Made by a program: the position numbers and the translations under genes. Of a stretch of DNA of 64,000 bases, positions 25,208 through 34,524 are shown piece after piece. Source of the DNA: Cohnella sp. GbtcB17 (GTDB lineage Bacteria; Bacillota; Bacilli; Paenibacillales; Paenibacillaceae); assembly GCF_019091135.1 (NCBI RefSeq), contig NZ_JAGXJW010000023.1, positions 1 to 64,000 on the forward strand. The letters run 5' to 3'. Within the stretch, counting starts at the first letter, position 1, and every line of letters starts with the position of its first letter. The notes under the pieces are model-generated. The model was not told the origin of the DNA, did no database searches, and saw only the letters and a program-made list of their open reading frames with translations.

Positions 25208-26398
25208 TTATAAAGGGTGGGCCGGGAGGTGAAGATGAAAGGTCGTGCCCTGGCCTAATTTGCTTGTTACGTTAATCGAGCCTCCGTGCTGGTGAATCGT
25301 TGTAAATACTTGCGTTAATCCCATGCCCGTTCCGTCGTTTTTCGTTGAAAAAAAGGGCGTCCCCAACATTTTCATTTGTTCTTCCGGAATTCCCACGCCC
25401 GAATCTTTAAACTTGAGATGAATAAATCCGTCTTTGTAAAAATGCTCAATCGTAAGTTCGCCTTTTCCTTCAATCGATTCCAGCGCATTTTTGATCAAAT
25501 TAAAAAACGCTTTAAACAACAAGTTTTTCTTGCCGCTAATTTGCTTATCCTGATCAAGGAAAACTTTGGTGACCTTAATGTTATACAATTTTTCTTGGAA
25601 CAAAAATATCAGGGAATCCAACTCCGGACATAATTGGATGGAAACGCTTGGTTCATCGTCCAAATCCGGTTTGGCGACTTGCAATAAATTGTTGAGCGTT
25701 TTAATTGCATTGTCCAGCTCTTCTACGATAATATCGAAATACGAGTGGCTGACCTGCTTCTGCAAAAGTTGAACAAACCCCTTTACGGTCGTCAACGGGT
25801 TTCGAACCTCATGCGCAATCCCGGCCGCCATTTGCCCGATTGCGGATAATTTCTCGGCAGCGGACAAGCGTTTTTCCGCGGCTTTCCGTGTCGTGCTGTC
25901 CAGCACCCTGAGTTGAATAAGCGTCTCATGGCCCATAACGTACGGCGCAACCGCGATAACGACATCCATGAACTCGCCGTCTTTCCGAATCATTTTTTGT
26001 TCGACAAGCTCAACGGGTTCGCTGTTGCTGTTACTAATATTGGAAAACTGCTCGATAAAAACGCCATGATCGTCCGGATGCAAAAATTGCCGGATATCGA
26101 CACCAATAATTTCATCAGGGTAGGACAAACCTAGGAAATTGAATCCGGTTTGATTCACGTAGATCACTTTCCAATGTTGAAGCACAAATATCGCTTCGAG
26201 TGAATACTTAACCAATTGATCGTAATCCAATTCTGCTTTCCCAAGCATTTTAGTCAAGATACTGCCCTCCCGTCCTTCGATCAAAATATTGCGGCGCAGC
26301 AATTCTTTTCTGATTTGCTTTACAAATTCGATGTCAAGACTTGATTCCAATGCGGTGGAATAAGCTGTAAGCAATTGTTGATCGGTAATGCTGTGCAT
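25208..26398 (-). CDS. PAS-domain sporulation-type histidine kinase with Sda-like N-terminus
   Basis: 396 residues, no membrane spans. The first 38 residues (MHSITDQQLLTAYSTALESS, then LDIEFVKQIRKELLRR) align with B. subtilis Sda as I recall it, (L/I)(S/T)D..L...Y..A.E..L...F...I..E(L/I).RR, that is, with the helical-hairpin inhibitor of sporulation kinases. A PAS domain follows (about 55-165, YSLEAIFVLQHWKVIYVNQT), then HisKA with AAGIAHEVRNPLTTVKGFVQ (phospho-His about 196) and HATPase (NLIKNALESI, DSGVGIPEEQ, GTGMGLTQV). This is KinA/KinE-type architecture feeding Spo0F. No response regulator adjoins it. GGAGG lies six bases before the ATG. If the Sda-like part folds as in Sda, it may bind the kinase's own or another kinase's DHp domain. 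Confidence 0.92.
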   Translation of the reverse strand: MHSITDQQLLTAYSTALESSLDIEFVKQIRKELLRRNILIEGREGSILTKMLGKAELDYDQLVKYSLEAIFVLQHWKVIYVNQTGFNFLGLSYPDEIIGVDIRQFLHPDDHGVFIEQFSNISNSNSEPVELVEQKMIRKDGEFMDVVIAVAPYVMGHETLIQLRVLDSTTRKAAEKRLSAAEKLSAIGQMAAGIAHEVRNPLTTVKGFVQLLQKQVSHSYFDIIVEELDNAIKTLNNLLQVAKPDLDDEPSVSIQLCPELDSLIFLFQEKLYNIKVTKVFLDQDKQISGKKNLLFKAFFNLIKNALESIEGKGELTIEHFYKDGFIHLKFKDSGVGIPEEQMKMLGTPFFSTKNDGTGMGLTQVFTTIHQHGGSINVTSKLGQGTTFHLHLPAHPL

Positions 26399-26552
26399 GG
26401 TGGGCCTCCGCCATTTTCAATATGAGGATTGGTGAATAAGGATTAAGAAGGGATATCCGCGCTATGTATAAATCTGTACTATTATTATCCTTTTCTTCTC
26501 TAACAACTGTCAAACTATTTGGTTCGACATTCGCATGAACGCATGAAGAAGA

Positions 26553-26577
26553 AGACCGGGCACATATCGCCCGGTCT
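26553..26577 (-). terminator. Hairpin downstream of the monooxygenase gene
   Basis: AGACCGGGC (26553-26561) and GCCCGGTCT (26569-26577) pair perfectly. On the minus strand TCTTCTTCTT follows, a weak T-rich tail. The same AGACCGGGC core recurs in the terminator at 37615-37642. Confidence 0.65.
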
Positions 26578-26617
26578 CCGTTTGTTTTCACGCCTAGTTT
26601 TAAGCGCTAGTCGATCA

Positions 26618-27679
26618 TTATTGCGCGGCTTGGCGGGCCAGCTCCTTGTGAACGATCGGCGCCACCTTCGTGCCGAGCAGCTCGATGGTGCGAAGCAGCT
26701 CACGGTGCGGCAGGGTGCTTACGTCCGCGTGCAGCAGGAAGCGCGTCAGGCCCAGATTTTGCCGCAGCAGTACGATCTTCTCGGCCACGTACTCCGGATC
26801 GCCGACATAGAGAGCGCCGCGCAGACTGCGGGCAGCGTCGAACGAATCGCGTGTATACGGCGGCCAGCCGCGCTCGCGCCCGATTGTGTTCATCTGGGCT
26901 GCCGTCGACGGGTAGAACAGATCCGCCGCCTTTTCGGTCGTATCCGAGATGAAGCCGTGCGAGTGCGTCGCGATCTGCAGCTTGCTCACGTCGTGTCCGG
27001 CCTTCGCGGCCGCTTCCTTGTAGAGGGCAACGAGCGGCGCGAACCGCTCAGGCATGCCGCCGATGATGGCGAACACGACCGGCAGTCCGAGCGTGCCGGC
27101 GCGTACTGCGGACTCGGGGTTGCCGCCGGTGCCGATCCATACGGGCAGCGGCTCCTGGACGGCGCGCGGGTAGACGCCAAGGTTTTTGATCGCGGGACGA
27201 TGACCGCCGCGCCAGTTAACCTTTTCCGATTCGCGAATCGCGAGCAGCAGCTCCAGCTTCTCGTCGAACAGGCTGTCGTAGTGATTCAAGTCGTACCCGA
27301 ACAGCGGGAACGATTCGATAAACGAGCCGCGGCCCGCCATAATCTCCGCCCGGCCGTTCGACAGGCCGTCGAGTGTCGAGAATGCCTGGTACACGCGAAC
27401 CGGGTCGTCGGACGACAAGACGGTCACGGCGCTCGAGAGCCGGATCCGCTTGGTCGTGGCCGCTGCCGCGGCCAGGATGACGGCAGGCGCCGAGCTCGCA
27501 TAATCCGCGCGGTGATGTTCGCCGATCGCATAGACGTCAAGGCCGACTTGCTCGGCCAGATTAATCTCTTCGACAGCCTGCCGCAGCCGCTCGGCGTGCG
27601 TGACGCCGCCGTCTCTTGGAGCGGCCTCGAGAAAAGTGCTGATTCCTATTTCCATTTTAGAAGTCGTTAGATCGGACAT
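26618..27679 (-). CDS. LLM-class (luciferase-like) flavin-dependent oxidoreductase
   Basis: 353 residues, TIM-barrel monooxygenase using FMNH2 or F420. YAIGEHHRADYASSAPAVIL near residue 50 and RIRLSSAVTVLSSDDPVRVY near 80 are the group signatures, as is PVWIGTGGNPESAVRAGTLG near 175. Single gene; the start has AAGGGAG eight bases upstream. The substrate is unknown; family members oxidise alkanals, sulfonates or xenobiotics. No reductase partner sits next to it. Confidence 0.9.
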   Translation of the reverse strand: MSDLTTSKMEIGISTFLEAAPRDGGVTHAERLRQAVEEINLAEQVGLDVYAIGEHHRADYASSAPAVILAAAAATTKRIRLSSAVTVLSSDDPVRVYQAFSTLDGLSNGRAEIMAGRGSFIESFPLFGYDLNHYDSLFDEKLELLLAIRESEKVNWRGGHRPAIKNLGVYPRAVQEPLPVWIGTGGNPESAVRAGTLGLPVVFAIIGGMPERFAPLVALYKEAAAKAGHDVSKLQIATHSHGFISDTTEKAADLFYPSTAAQMNTIGRERGWPPYTRDSFDAARSLRGALYVGDPEYVAEKIVLLRQNLGLTRFLLHADVSTLPHRELLRTIELLGTKVAPIVHKELARQAAQ

Positions 27680-27827
27680 GATGAATCGTCTCCCTTCCGG
27701 ATAAAGCCATTATACTTTAAATTTTAAGGTAACTCAACAATCGTAAGTTTATTTCTCGTCTTGATCGATATCCGCCGTTTTGCTTTAATTAGATTCAACT
27801 CTCAAACGACGCTGGAGGCCGGAAACG

Positions 27828-29531
27828 ATGAAAATCACGACGTTCGGAAAAGTCGTCGGTCTGATCTTATGTTTGCTCATTCCGATCATTGTGCTGTACG
27901 GCTATTCGTACCGAGTCAGCATCGATACGGTGCGGGGAACGATCGAGGACCAGAACAGCAGCCGGCTGGGCTTTTTCGTCAATCAAATGGACATGATGGT
28001 CGATCAGCTGGTGAAGCACTCCGTGACGACAAGCCGGGATTACAGTATCAGAGAATACCTGGAAGGCCGTTCGAGAGACGACTTGCGCGTGCAGCTGCAG
28101 CGGCAATCGAGAATCGTCGACATGCTGAATATGCAGACGAGTACGAGCGCCTGGAGCAATCAGATTATCTTTTATTTAAAGGATTCCAAGGAGACGATCT
28201 CCACCGATTACTCGGCCAAATACAACGAATCGTCGATTGTCGGGCGGAAGCTCGGCGAATGGTCGCACGAGAACTTGCTTACGTTCGGCAATAAGGAAAA
28301 TCTGTTCACGCGCCTCCAGGAGACCGATCATCCAAATGTGCTGGTCGAGGTGAGATTCAACGACGTGAATCTGAAAAACATGCTGGTCTCGCTGAAGCAG
28401 CAGGCGGCACGCGAGCCGTTTCTGTATTTTCCCGGCGAAGATCCGATCATGGGCTTCAACGCCGACTTCGCCGCCGTGAAGCAGACGGCCGCCGAACTGG
28501 ACAGGCAGACGCTTGCGGGCAGCGGGAGCTTTAACGTCAAGCTGAACGGCGGCAAATATATTGTGCACTATGTCCGCTCGGCGTCGCTCGGCTGGTACTT
28601 GGTGGATATGGTGCCGCTCGGGACGTATTTTGCCCCGATCAACACGAGCCGCAATCTGGTATACGCTTCCATCGCGCTGCTCATGACGTTAAGCGTGCTG
28701 GCAGCGCTGCTGCTGTACCGCAACGTGCAGCGGCCGATCAGCCTGCTGCTGCGCGGCGTTCGGCATGTGCGGGACGGCGATTTCTCGTTCCGGCTGTCCA
28801 AGCGGCCTGGCAACGAGTTCGATTTTCTGTTCCTCAGCTTCAATGAGATGGCCAAGCAGATCCAGGAGCTCATCGACAAGGTTTACAAGGAGACGCTGCG
28901 TTCCAAGGAAGCGACGCTCAAGCAGCTTCAGTCGCAGATCAATCCGCATTTTTTGTATAATTGCCTTTTTTACATCAAGAACATGGCCAACCTGGGAGAG
29001 AAGCAGGCCGTCGTCGACATGGCGCTTAATCTCGGCGAATATTACCGCTATACGACCCGGCAGGAGCAGGAGACGACTACGCTTGGGGAGGAGCTCAAGC
29101 TGATCCGCAACTATTTGAACATCCAGTCGATGCGTCTCCAGCGGTTCCACTTCGAGATCGAGATCCCGGAGACGATGCTCGCCTTGCGTATTCCGAGGCT
29201 GCTGCTGCAGCCCCTGGTGGAGAACGCGGTCATACACGGCGTGGAGAACAGCGTCCAGTTCGGGCTGATCGTCGTTCGAGGCGAGCAGGGAAGCGGCGTG
29301 AACCGAATCGCGGTAGACGACAACGGACCGGGCGTCCCCGATGAGAAGCTGGCCGCGCTGCAAGGGAGGCTCGCGGTGCCGATGGACGAGCAAACGGGCA
29401 CAGGCTTGTGGAACATCCATCAGCGCCTGATCTATATGTACGGGGGACGCTCGGGTCTGACGTTTGCGAAGTCCCCGCTCGGCGGATTCAGGGCGGAATT
29501 GGTCTGGGAAGAGAAGGAGGGCTCGGCATGA
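27828..29531 (+). CDS. YesM-type sensor histidine kinase
   Basis: 567 residues. One N-terminal span (about 8-28), an extracellular dCache-like sensor (about 30-275), a second span (about 280-300), HAMP (about 305-355), His_kinase domain with QSQINPHFLYNCLFYIKNM (phospho-His about 375) and HATPase (QPLVENAVIHGVEN, DDNGPGVPDEK, GTGLWNIHQRL). It senses a carbohydrate outside, probably with the binding protein encoded downstream, and phosphorylates the overlapping response regulator gene's product. GGAGG precedes ATG 27828. Confidence 0.95.
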   Translation: MKITTFGKVVGLILCLLIPIIVLYGYSYRVSIDTVRGTIEDQNSSRLGFFVNQMDMMVDQLVKHSVTTSRDYSIREYLEGRSRDDLRVQLQRQSRIVDMLNMQTSTSAWSNQIIFYLKDSKETISTDYSAKYNESSIVGRKLGEWSHENLLTFGNKENLFTRLQETDHPNVLVEVRFNDVNLKNMLVSLKQQAAREPFLYFPGEDPIMGFNADFAAVKQTAAELDRQTLAGSGSFNVKLNGGKYIVHYVRSASLGWYLVDMVPLGTYFAPINTSRNLVYASIALLMTLSVLAALLLYRNVQRPISLLLRGVRHVRDGDFSFRLSKRPGNEFDFLFLSFNEMAKQIQELIDKVYKETLRSKEATLKQLQSQINPHFLYNCLFYIKNMANLGEKQAVVDMALNLGEYYRYTTRQEQETTTLGEELKLIRNYLNIQSMRLQRFHFEIEIPETMLALRIPRLLLQPLVENAVIHGVENSVQFGLIVVRGEQGSGVNRIAVDDNGPGVPDEKLAALQGRLAVPMDEQTGTGLWNIHQRLIYMYGGRSGLTFAKSPLGGFRAELVWEEKEGSA

Positions 29532-31201
29532 GCGACCGGGAAGAGCTTCAATTGCTGCTGGTGGACGACGAGGCAAGCGTAGTCGACAGCCTGGCGGAGA
29601 CGCTGCCTTGGCCGGACATCGGCATTGCGAACGTTTTTAAAGCGTATTCCGGACAGGAAGCGCTGGAAATTCTAAATACGAATTCGGTGGATGTCATCAT
29701 ATCCGATATCCGGATGCCGGGCATGGACGTCATGGAGCTGCTCGCGCAGGTGAAGCGCAGGTGGAAGAGAATCAAGTTCATCCTGCTGTCCGGCCATGCG
29801 GAGTTCGCTTACGCCCAGCAGGCGCTGGCGCACGAGACGTTCGATTATTTGCTTAAGCCCGCCAGCGACGAAGAGATACTAACCAAGGTGGAGCTGGCGG
29901 TGGAGGCGCTTCGCCGGGAGCGGGACGAGTACCGGATGCACGAGCGCGTAGCGAAGGCGTTTCAGGAAAGCCTGCCCAAGCTGCGGGGCGAGCTGCTCAG
30001 CGAGCTGCTGCAGGGCTTCAAATATTCTCCCGAGCGGCTCGAGAAGCGGATGGACTCGTTAAAAATCGATTTGCGGCCGGGCGCCCCGTATTCGTTGATG
30101 CTGGTGCGCGTGGAGGGGCAGCTGTTGGAAATGGATTTTTACAGCCTCTCCCTGATGGAATATGCGATCGTCAATATGGCCGAGGAATGGTTCGAGGACC
30201 GGTTCAGGCTCTGGTCGTGCAAAAGCGTGCACGGATACCTCGCGTTCGTCGTCACCGCGACACCCGAAGCTGCAGGCGAGCTGACGCCGGATGGATTGGA
30301 GCAGGAGCTCCGGCACAAGGCCTCCCAGCTGCAGCTGAGCGTCGACCATTATTTGCACGGCACGGTATCTGTATTGATCAGCAAGCGAGGCGAGTTTCCG
30401 CTTGACGTGAAGCGCTTGTACGACGACCTGCTGCTGGCGCTCCGCAGACACATCGGCAGCCAGACGGGCCTGTTCGTGCAGGCCGCGGACGAGATCGAGC
30501 AGCAGCCGGTCCATTCGCTGCAGCGGCTGTACGAGCCGCCCCTGCTGCTGCATCTGCTGGAATCGGGCAACTGGGAGCTGACCGAGGAAAAGCTGACGGG
30601 CATCTGGAGCGAGCTGAATCAGCGGTGGGCTCATTCGCCGGAGCATCTGACGGAAGTTTTTTTCACCGTGTACGCCTCATACGCCTCCTTCGCCCACAAG
30701 AACGGACGGGCGCTCGCCGACATGATCGGGCCTTCGCTGTCCGATGTCGCGGGGCTGCTGCCGAGCCGGTCGGCGGCGTCCCTGCAGAGCTGGATGCTCG
30801 ATTCGTTCCGCATGATCCGCCAGAGCATGGAGAACGAAGAGCGGGACGATCGCGAGGTCGCCGTGGGCAAGATCAAGAGCTTCGTCCAGAAGCATCTGGT
30901 GGAGGACGTGTCGCTGCAGACGCTGGCCGACTATATGTACATGCACCCGGTCCACGTATCGCGATTGTTCAAGCTCCAGACGGGCGAGAACCTGAGCGAC
31001 TATGTGCTCCGTTTGAAGATGGAGATGGCCGCCTCGCTGCTCGCGAACCCCGCGATGAAAAGCTATGAAGTCTCGCTGCGGCTCGGCTATCAGAACCCGA
31101 ATTATTTTAACAAGGTGTTTAAGAAATACTACTCGTTGACGCCGCAGGAATACAGGCAGAAGCTTGCATCGACGGTCGACGACCCAAGGACGCGTCCATA
31201 A
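29528..31201 (+). CDS. YesN-type AraC-family response regulator
   Basis: 557 residues. Receiver domain 1-125 with phospho-acceptor Asp60 (VIISDIRMPGMD), Lys at LLKPAS, a long middle domain (about 150-420) typical of YesN, and a C-terminal AraC double HTH (LQTLADYMYMHPVHVSRLFK, then RLGYQNPNYFNKVFKKYYSL). The ATG (29528) overlaps the kinase stop (ATGA). It should activate the importer operon 178 bases downstream when its partner kinase is stimulated. Confidence 0.95.
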   Translation: MSDREELQLLLVDDEASVVDSLAETLPWPDIGIANVFKAYSGQEALEILNTNSVDVIISDIRMPGMDVMELLAQVKRRWKRIKFILLSGHAEFAYAQQALAHETFDYLLKPASDEEILTKVELAVEALRRERDEYRMHERVAKAFQESLPKLRGELLSELLQGFKYSPERLEKRMDSLKIDLRPGAPYSLMLVRVEGQLLEMDFYSLSLMEYAIVNMAEEWFEDRFRLWSCKSVHGYLAFVVTATPEAAGELTPDGLEQELRHKASQLQLSVDHYLHGTVSVLISKRGEFPLDVKRLYDDLLLALRRHIGSQTGLFVQAADEIEQQPVHSLQRLYEPPLLLHLLESGNWELTEEKLTGIWSELNQRWAHSPEHLTEVFFTVYASYASFAHKNGRALADMIGPSLSDVAGLLPSRSAASLQSWMLDSFRMIRQSMENEERDDREVAVGKIKSFVQKHLVEDVSLQTLADYMYMHPVHVSRLFKLQTGENLSDYVLRLKMEMAASLLANPAMKSYEVSLRLGYQNPNYFNKVFKKYYSLTPQEYRQKLASTVDDPRTRP

Positions 31202-31215
31202 GAGGCGCGTTTTTT
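31190..31215 (+). terminator. Terminator after the response regulator
   Basis: ACGCGTC (31190-31196) and GGCGCGT (31204-31210) pair with one wobble; six T follow (31210-31215). The stem starts in the last codons of the gene. It separates the two-component pair from the importer genes, so the latter have their own promoter. Confidence 0.7.
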
Positions 31216-31378
31216 GTTGGCGCAGCGACGGCGCATCGTTCGGGTATCCTGTTAATTTTGTATCATCGGCGTTAAATTGTTGCCATTTTAACCGCTGCGA
31301 GATCGTTTTATGATGATGTTGTAGCCGGACAGGACAGCCGGTCACACGCTGAACTCTACACAACTTGGAGGTTCGTCA

Positions 31379-32737
31379 ATGAAAAAGACTTGGTGGAATA
31401 AAGTAGCGGCCGTCACTCTGCTCTCCGCGCTTCTCGCCGGTTGCGGCAATAACGGCGGCGATAACGCCGGCAATAACGGCGCAAGCAATGCTGCGGGCTC
31501 GTCCGGCGCAGCGGCGCCTGCCGGCCAGAAGGGCAAGCTTACCTTCTGGATGAAAAAGCAGCTGTTCGAGGATCAAAACAATCTGATCGTCGAGCGCGCC
31601 AAGCAATTCGGCAAAGAGAATAATGTCGACGTCAACGTCGAGGTCATCGCATACGAGGATTTCTATCCGAAATGGACCGCGGCGATCGAGTCGAAAAGCG
31701 TGCCGGACGTTTCCTTCTTCGGTTATCAGGAGGTCGGCCAATTTTACGGACAAGGCGTGCTCGAGGATGTAAGCGATCTCGTGGGCGAGCTTGAAAGCAA
31801 AAACGGCGAAATTCGCCCGAACGTCAAAAAAGCGGTCACCTTCGGCGGCAAACAGTACGGCGTGCCGTTCTGGACGGAATCCCAGGTGCTCTACTACCGC
31901 AAGGACATGCTTCAAGCGGCCGGATACACGGCGCCGCCGGCGACCTGGGACGAATTCAGAGAAATGTCCAAGAAGCTGACCGATCCGGGAAAAGGTTTGT
32001 ACGGCGCGGGCGTCGGCTACGGCAAAGGCAATTCCGACGCCGAGTTCCTGACTCGCGGCATCATCTGGTCCTACGGCGGCTCCGTCGATACGAAGGACGG
32101 CAAAACCGTCATCGCCGATTCGCCCGAGACGGTTCAGGCGGCATCGTTCATCCGCGATCTGTTCCTGACCGACAAGAGCACGCCGCCGAGCGCGATCGGC
32201 TGGGACGACAGCGGCAACAACAAAGCGTACTTGAGCGGACAGGCCGCCATGATCTTCAACACCGGCAGCGTGCTGGCGACGATCAAGAAGGACAACCCGG
32301 ACCTGTACGAAAAGACGGGCATCGCGCCTTATCCGGCAGGACCGAAGGGCACGTTTATTCCGGGCATCAGCAACAACCTCGGCATTTTCAAGGACTCGAA
32401 AAACAAGGATCTGGCCAAGAAATTCATCGCCTACATCCTCGCGCCGGACTGGTACAAGACATGGGTGGAAGCAGGCGCACCGCTGACGGGCCCGATCTAC
32501 ACGGCGCTCACGAAGGAAGCGGTATGGCAGGAGGAGAAAAACAAGGCGTTCGTCGATTCGGTCGATGGCTTCAACTTCCTCGGCTACCCGGGCGAATACA
32601 ATCCGAAGGCCGGCGAAGTGTTCAACATGCGGGTCGTCAACGATACGTTCCAGAAGCTGCTCCTTGAATCCAGCTATACGCCGGAGGCCGCAATCAAGGA
32701 TCTGCAGGCGAAGGTGCAGGAAATATACAACAAATAA
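31379..32737 (+). CDS. Family-1 extracellular sugar-binding lipoprotein
   Basis: 452 residues. Signal and lipobox (LLSALLAGCGNN), an Asn/Gly/Ala-rich linker (about 22-48), then the SBP_bac_1 fold: LTFWMKKQLFEDQNNLIVER, GVPFWTESQVLYYRKDMLQA, WDEFREMSKKLTDP, FNTGSVLATIKKDNPDLYEK. Typical CUT1 binding protein for an oligosaccharide or sugar acid. First gene of the importer operon, with GGAGG before the ATG. The substrate is not shown; the downstream enzymes suggest an acidic sugar. Confidence 0.95.
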   Translation: MKKTWWNKVAAVTLLSALLAGCGNNGGDNAGNNGASNAAGSSGAAAPAGQKGKLTFWMKKQLFEDQNNLIVERAKQFGKENNVDVNVEVIAYEDFYPKWTAAIESKSVPDVSFFGYQEVGQFYGQGVLEDVSDLVGELESKNGEIRPNVKKAVTFGGKQYGVPFWTESQVLYYRKDMLQAAGYTAPPATWDEFREMSKKLTDPGKGLYGAGVGYGKGNSDAEFLTRGIIWSYGGSVDTKDGKTVIADSPETVQAASFIRDLFLTDKSTPPSAIGWDDSGNNKAYLSGQAAMIFNTGSVLATIKKDNPDLYEKTGIAPYPAGPKGTFIPGISNNLGIFKDSKNKDLAKKFIAYILAPDWYKTWVEAGAPLTGPIYTALTKEAVWQEEKNKAFVDSVDGFNFLGYPGEYNPKAGEVFNMRVVNDTFQKLLLESSYTPEAAIKDLQAKVQEIYNK

Positions 32738-32814
32738 AGCACACGGCAAAGAAAAGGAGGGGATGACGGTCCGTCCGTTCATCCCTTCATTACGAATGTA
32801 AGGCGGGATTCCAC

Positions 32815-33687
32815 TTGAAAATACGATTGGACAACAAGCTAGCGTACCTGCTGATGAGTCCCGTGCTCGTGTATCTGCTGGCGATTATGCTGCTGCCGTT
32901 CGGTTGGGCGCTGTACCTGAGCTTCACCGACAAGACGGTCGGCGTGCCCGCCCACTTTATTGGCTTCGGCAATTATGTCGAACTGCTCAAGGATTCGATG
33001 TTCTGGAAGGCCGTCAAAAACACGATTATTTTCACCGCGGTCGCGGTCGTGCTGAAGTCGGTTTTCGGCATGGTCATGGCGCTCGTGCTGAACGAGAAAA
33101 TCATTTTCCGCAACTTGTTTAGGGTGCTGCTGTTCCTGCCCTGGACGATCCCGACCATCGTCTCCGTATTCACCTGGCAATGGATCTACTCCGACGTCGG
33201 CGGAGTGCTGAACTACCTGCTGCTGAAAATCAATGCGATCGGCCGCCCGATCGGCTGGCTGGCCAAGCCCGACCTCGCCATGATGTCCGTCATCATCGTC
33301 AACGTCTGGCGCGGCATTCCGTTCATGGGCATCGCGATCCTGGCCGGCCTACAGTCGGTCTCCAAGGAAATGTACGAGGCGGCCATGCTGGACGGGGCCG
33401 GCGCGGTCAAGCGTTTCTTTTATATGACGCTCCCATCGGTCAAGGAGGTCACGATCCTCGCGGCCGTCATGACGACGATCTGGACGCTGAACGACTTCGA
33501 GATTATATGGCTGCTCACGCGCGGCGGTCCGGACAACGGAACGCAGGTGCTGTCCACGCTCAGCTACACGATCGGATTTTTGAATATGAGTCTGGGCAAA
33601 GCGATCGCCATCGCCATTATGACGATGCCGCCGTTGATCATGCTGATCAACTATGTGACCAAGCGCTCGCTCGCCTCGGCGGATTAG
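32815..33687 (+). CDS. CUT1 sugar ABC transporter permease (MalF/LacF-like)
   Basis: 290 residues, six spans. The EAA loop is EMYEAAMLDGAGAVKRFFYM TLP (about 190-210), which contacts the ATPase. Starts with TTG (32815) after AAGGCGGG. Partner of the next permease. No ATPase gene is in the operon, normal for transporters energised by a shared MsmX-type ATPase. Confidence 0.93.
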   Translation: MKIRLDNKLAYLLMSPVLVYLLAIMLLPFGWALYLSFTDKTVGVPAHFIGFGNYVELLKDSMFWKAVKNTIIFTAVAVVLKSVFGMVMALVLNEKIIFRNLFRVLLFLPWTIPTIVSVFTWQWIYSDVGGVLNYLLLKINAIGRPIGWLAKPDLAMMSVIIVNVWRGIPFMGIAILAGLQSVSKEMYEAAMLDGAGAVKRFFYMTLPSVKEVTILAAVMTTIWTLNDFEIIWLLTRGGPDNGTQVLSTLSYTIGFLNMSLGKAIAIAIMTMPPLIMLINYVTKRSLASAD

Positions 33688-33696
33688 GTGATTCTT

Positions 33697-34524
33697 ATGG
33701 AAAACAGATCGGTAACCAAACAAGTCGTCGTCTATGTCACGCTGGCCTTCATGCTATTATGCGCTTTATTTCCGCTCTACTGGATGATCAACACCTCCTT
33801 CAAATCGCAAGGCGAGATCTATAATCTGACGCCGAACTTCTGGCCGAAGAACTTCACCTGGGCGGGCTACGACAAGCTGTTCGAAAAAGGCTTCCTGAAA
33901 AACGTCAAAAACAGCCTCGTCGTCTCCCTGGTCGTATCCGTGTTCTCGATCGCCGTCAGCATGCTGGCCGCCTATGCGATCTCGAAGCTGAAGTTCAGCG
34001 GACGCGGCGTCATCTCCAAAGGCATTCTGTACGCGTACCTGATGCCCCGCTCGGTGCTGTTCATTCCGCTGTATATGCTCGTATCCGCGCTTGGCGCGGG
34101 CAACTCGATCTGGGGCCTCATGCTGATCTATCCGACGATCACGATTCCTTATGCGACCTGGATGCTCATCTCGTACTTCAAGTCGATACCGGTCGAGATC
34201 GAGGAGGCGGCGATGATCGACGGATGCAGCCGGTCGCGGACGCTGCGAAGCATCGTGCTCCCGCTGGCGGCGCCGGGTCTCGCGGCTACGTTCATCTTCT
34301 CCTTCACGCTTTGCTGGAGCGAATATCTCTATGCCCTCGTCGTCGTGACCAAGGGCTCGGACAAGACGATCACGCTCGGCTTGGCCGATATGATCGTCGG
34401 CGACGTGTTCGCCTGGGGACCGCTCATGGGCGGCTCGATCATCGCTTCGATTCCGGTCGTCATCATGTACCTGTTCACATCCAAATATATGGTTAGCGGC
34501 ATGACCGTAGGAGGCGTCAAGTAA
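33697..34524 (+). CDS. CUT1 sugar ABC transporter permease (MalG/LacG-like)
   Basis: 275 residues, six spans; the EAA loop is EIEEAAMIDGCSRSRTLRSI. Begins at ATG 33697 behind AGGTG; an in-frame GTG three codons earlier is not preferred. Its TAA overlaps the next gene's ATG (34524), so the dehydrogenase is part of the same transcript. Confidence 0.93.
   Translation: MENRSVTKQVVVYVTLAFMLLCALFPLYWMINTSFKSQGEIYNLTPNFWPKNFTWAGYDKLFEKGFLKNVKNSLVVSLVVSVFSIAVSMLAAYAISKLKFSGRGVISKGILYAYLMPRSVLFIPLYMLVSALGAGNSIWGLMLIYPTITIPYATWMLISYFKSIPVEIEEAAMIDGCSRSRTLRSIVLPLAAPGLAATFIFSFTLCWSEYLYALVVVTKGSDKTITLGLADMIVGDVFAWGPLMGGSIIASIPVVIMYLFTSKYMVSGMTVGGVK

Noticed and set aside
31376..32782. 468-codon minus-strand frame opposite the binding-protein gene
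   Set aside because: The sense strand has a lipobox and a full family-1 binding-protein fold; the antisense product is Arg/Val-rich with no domain.
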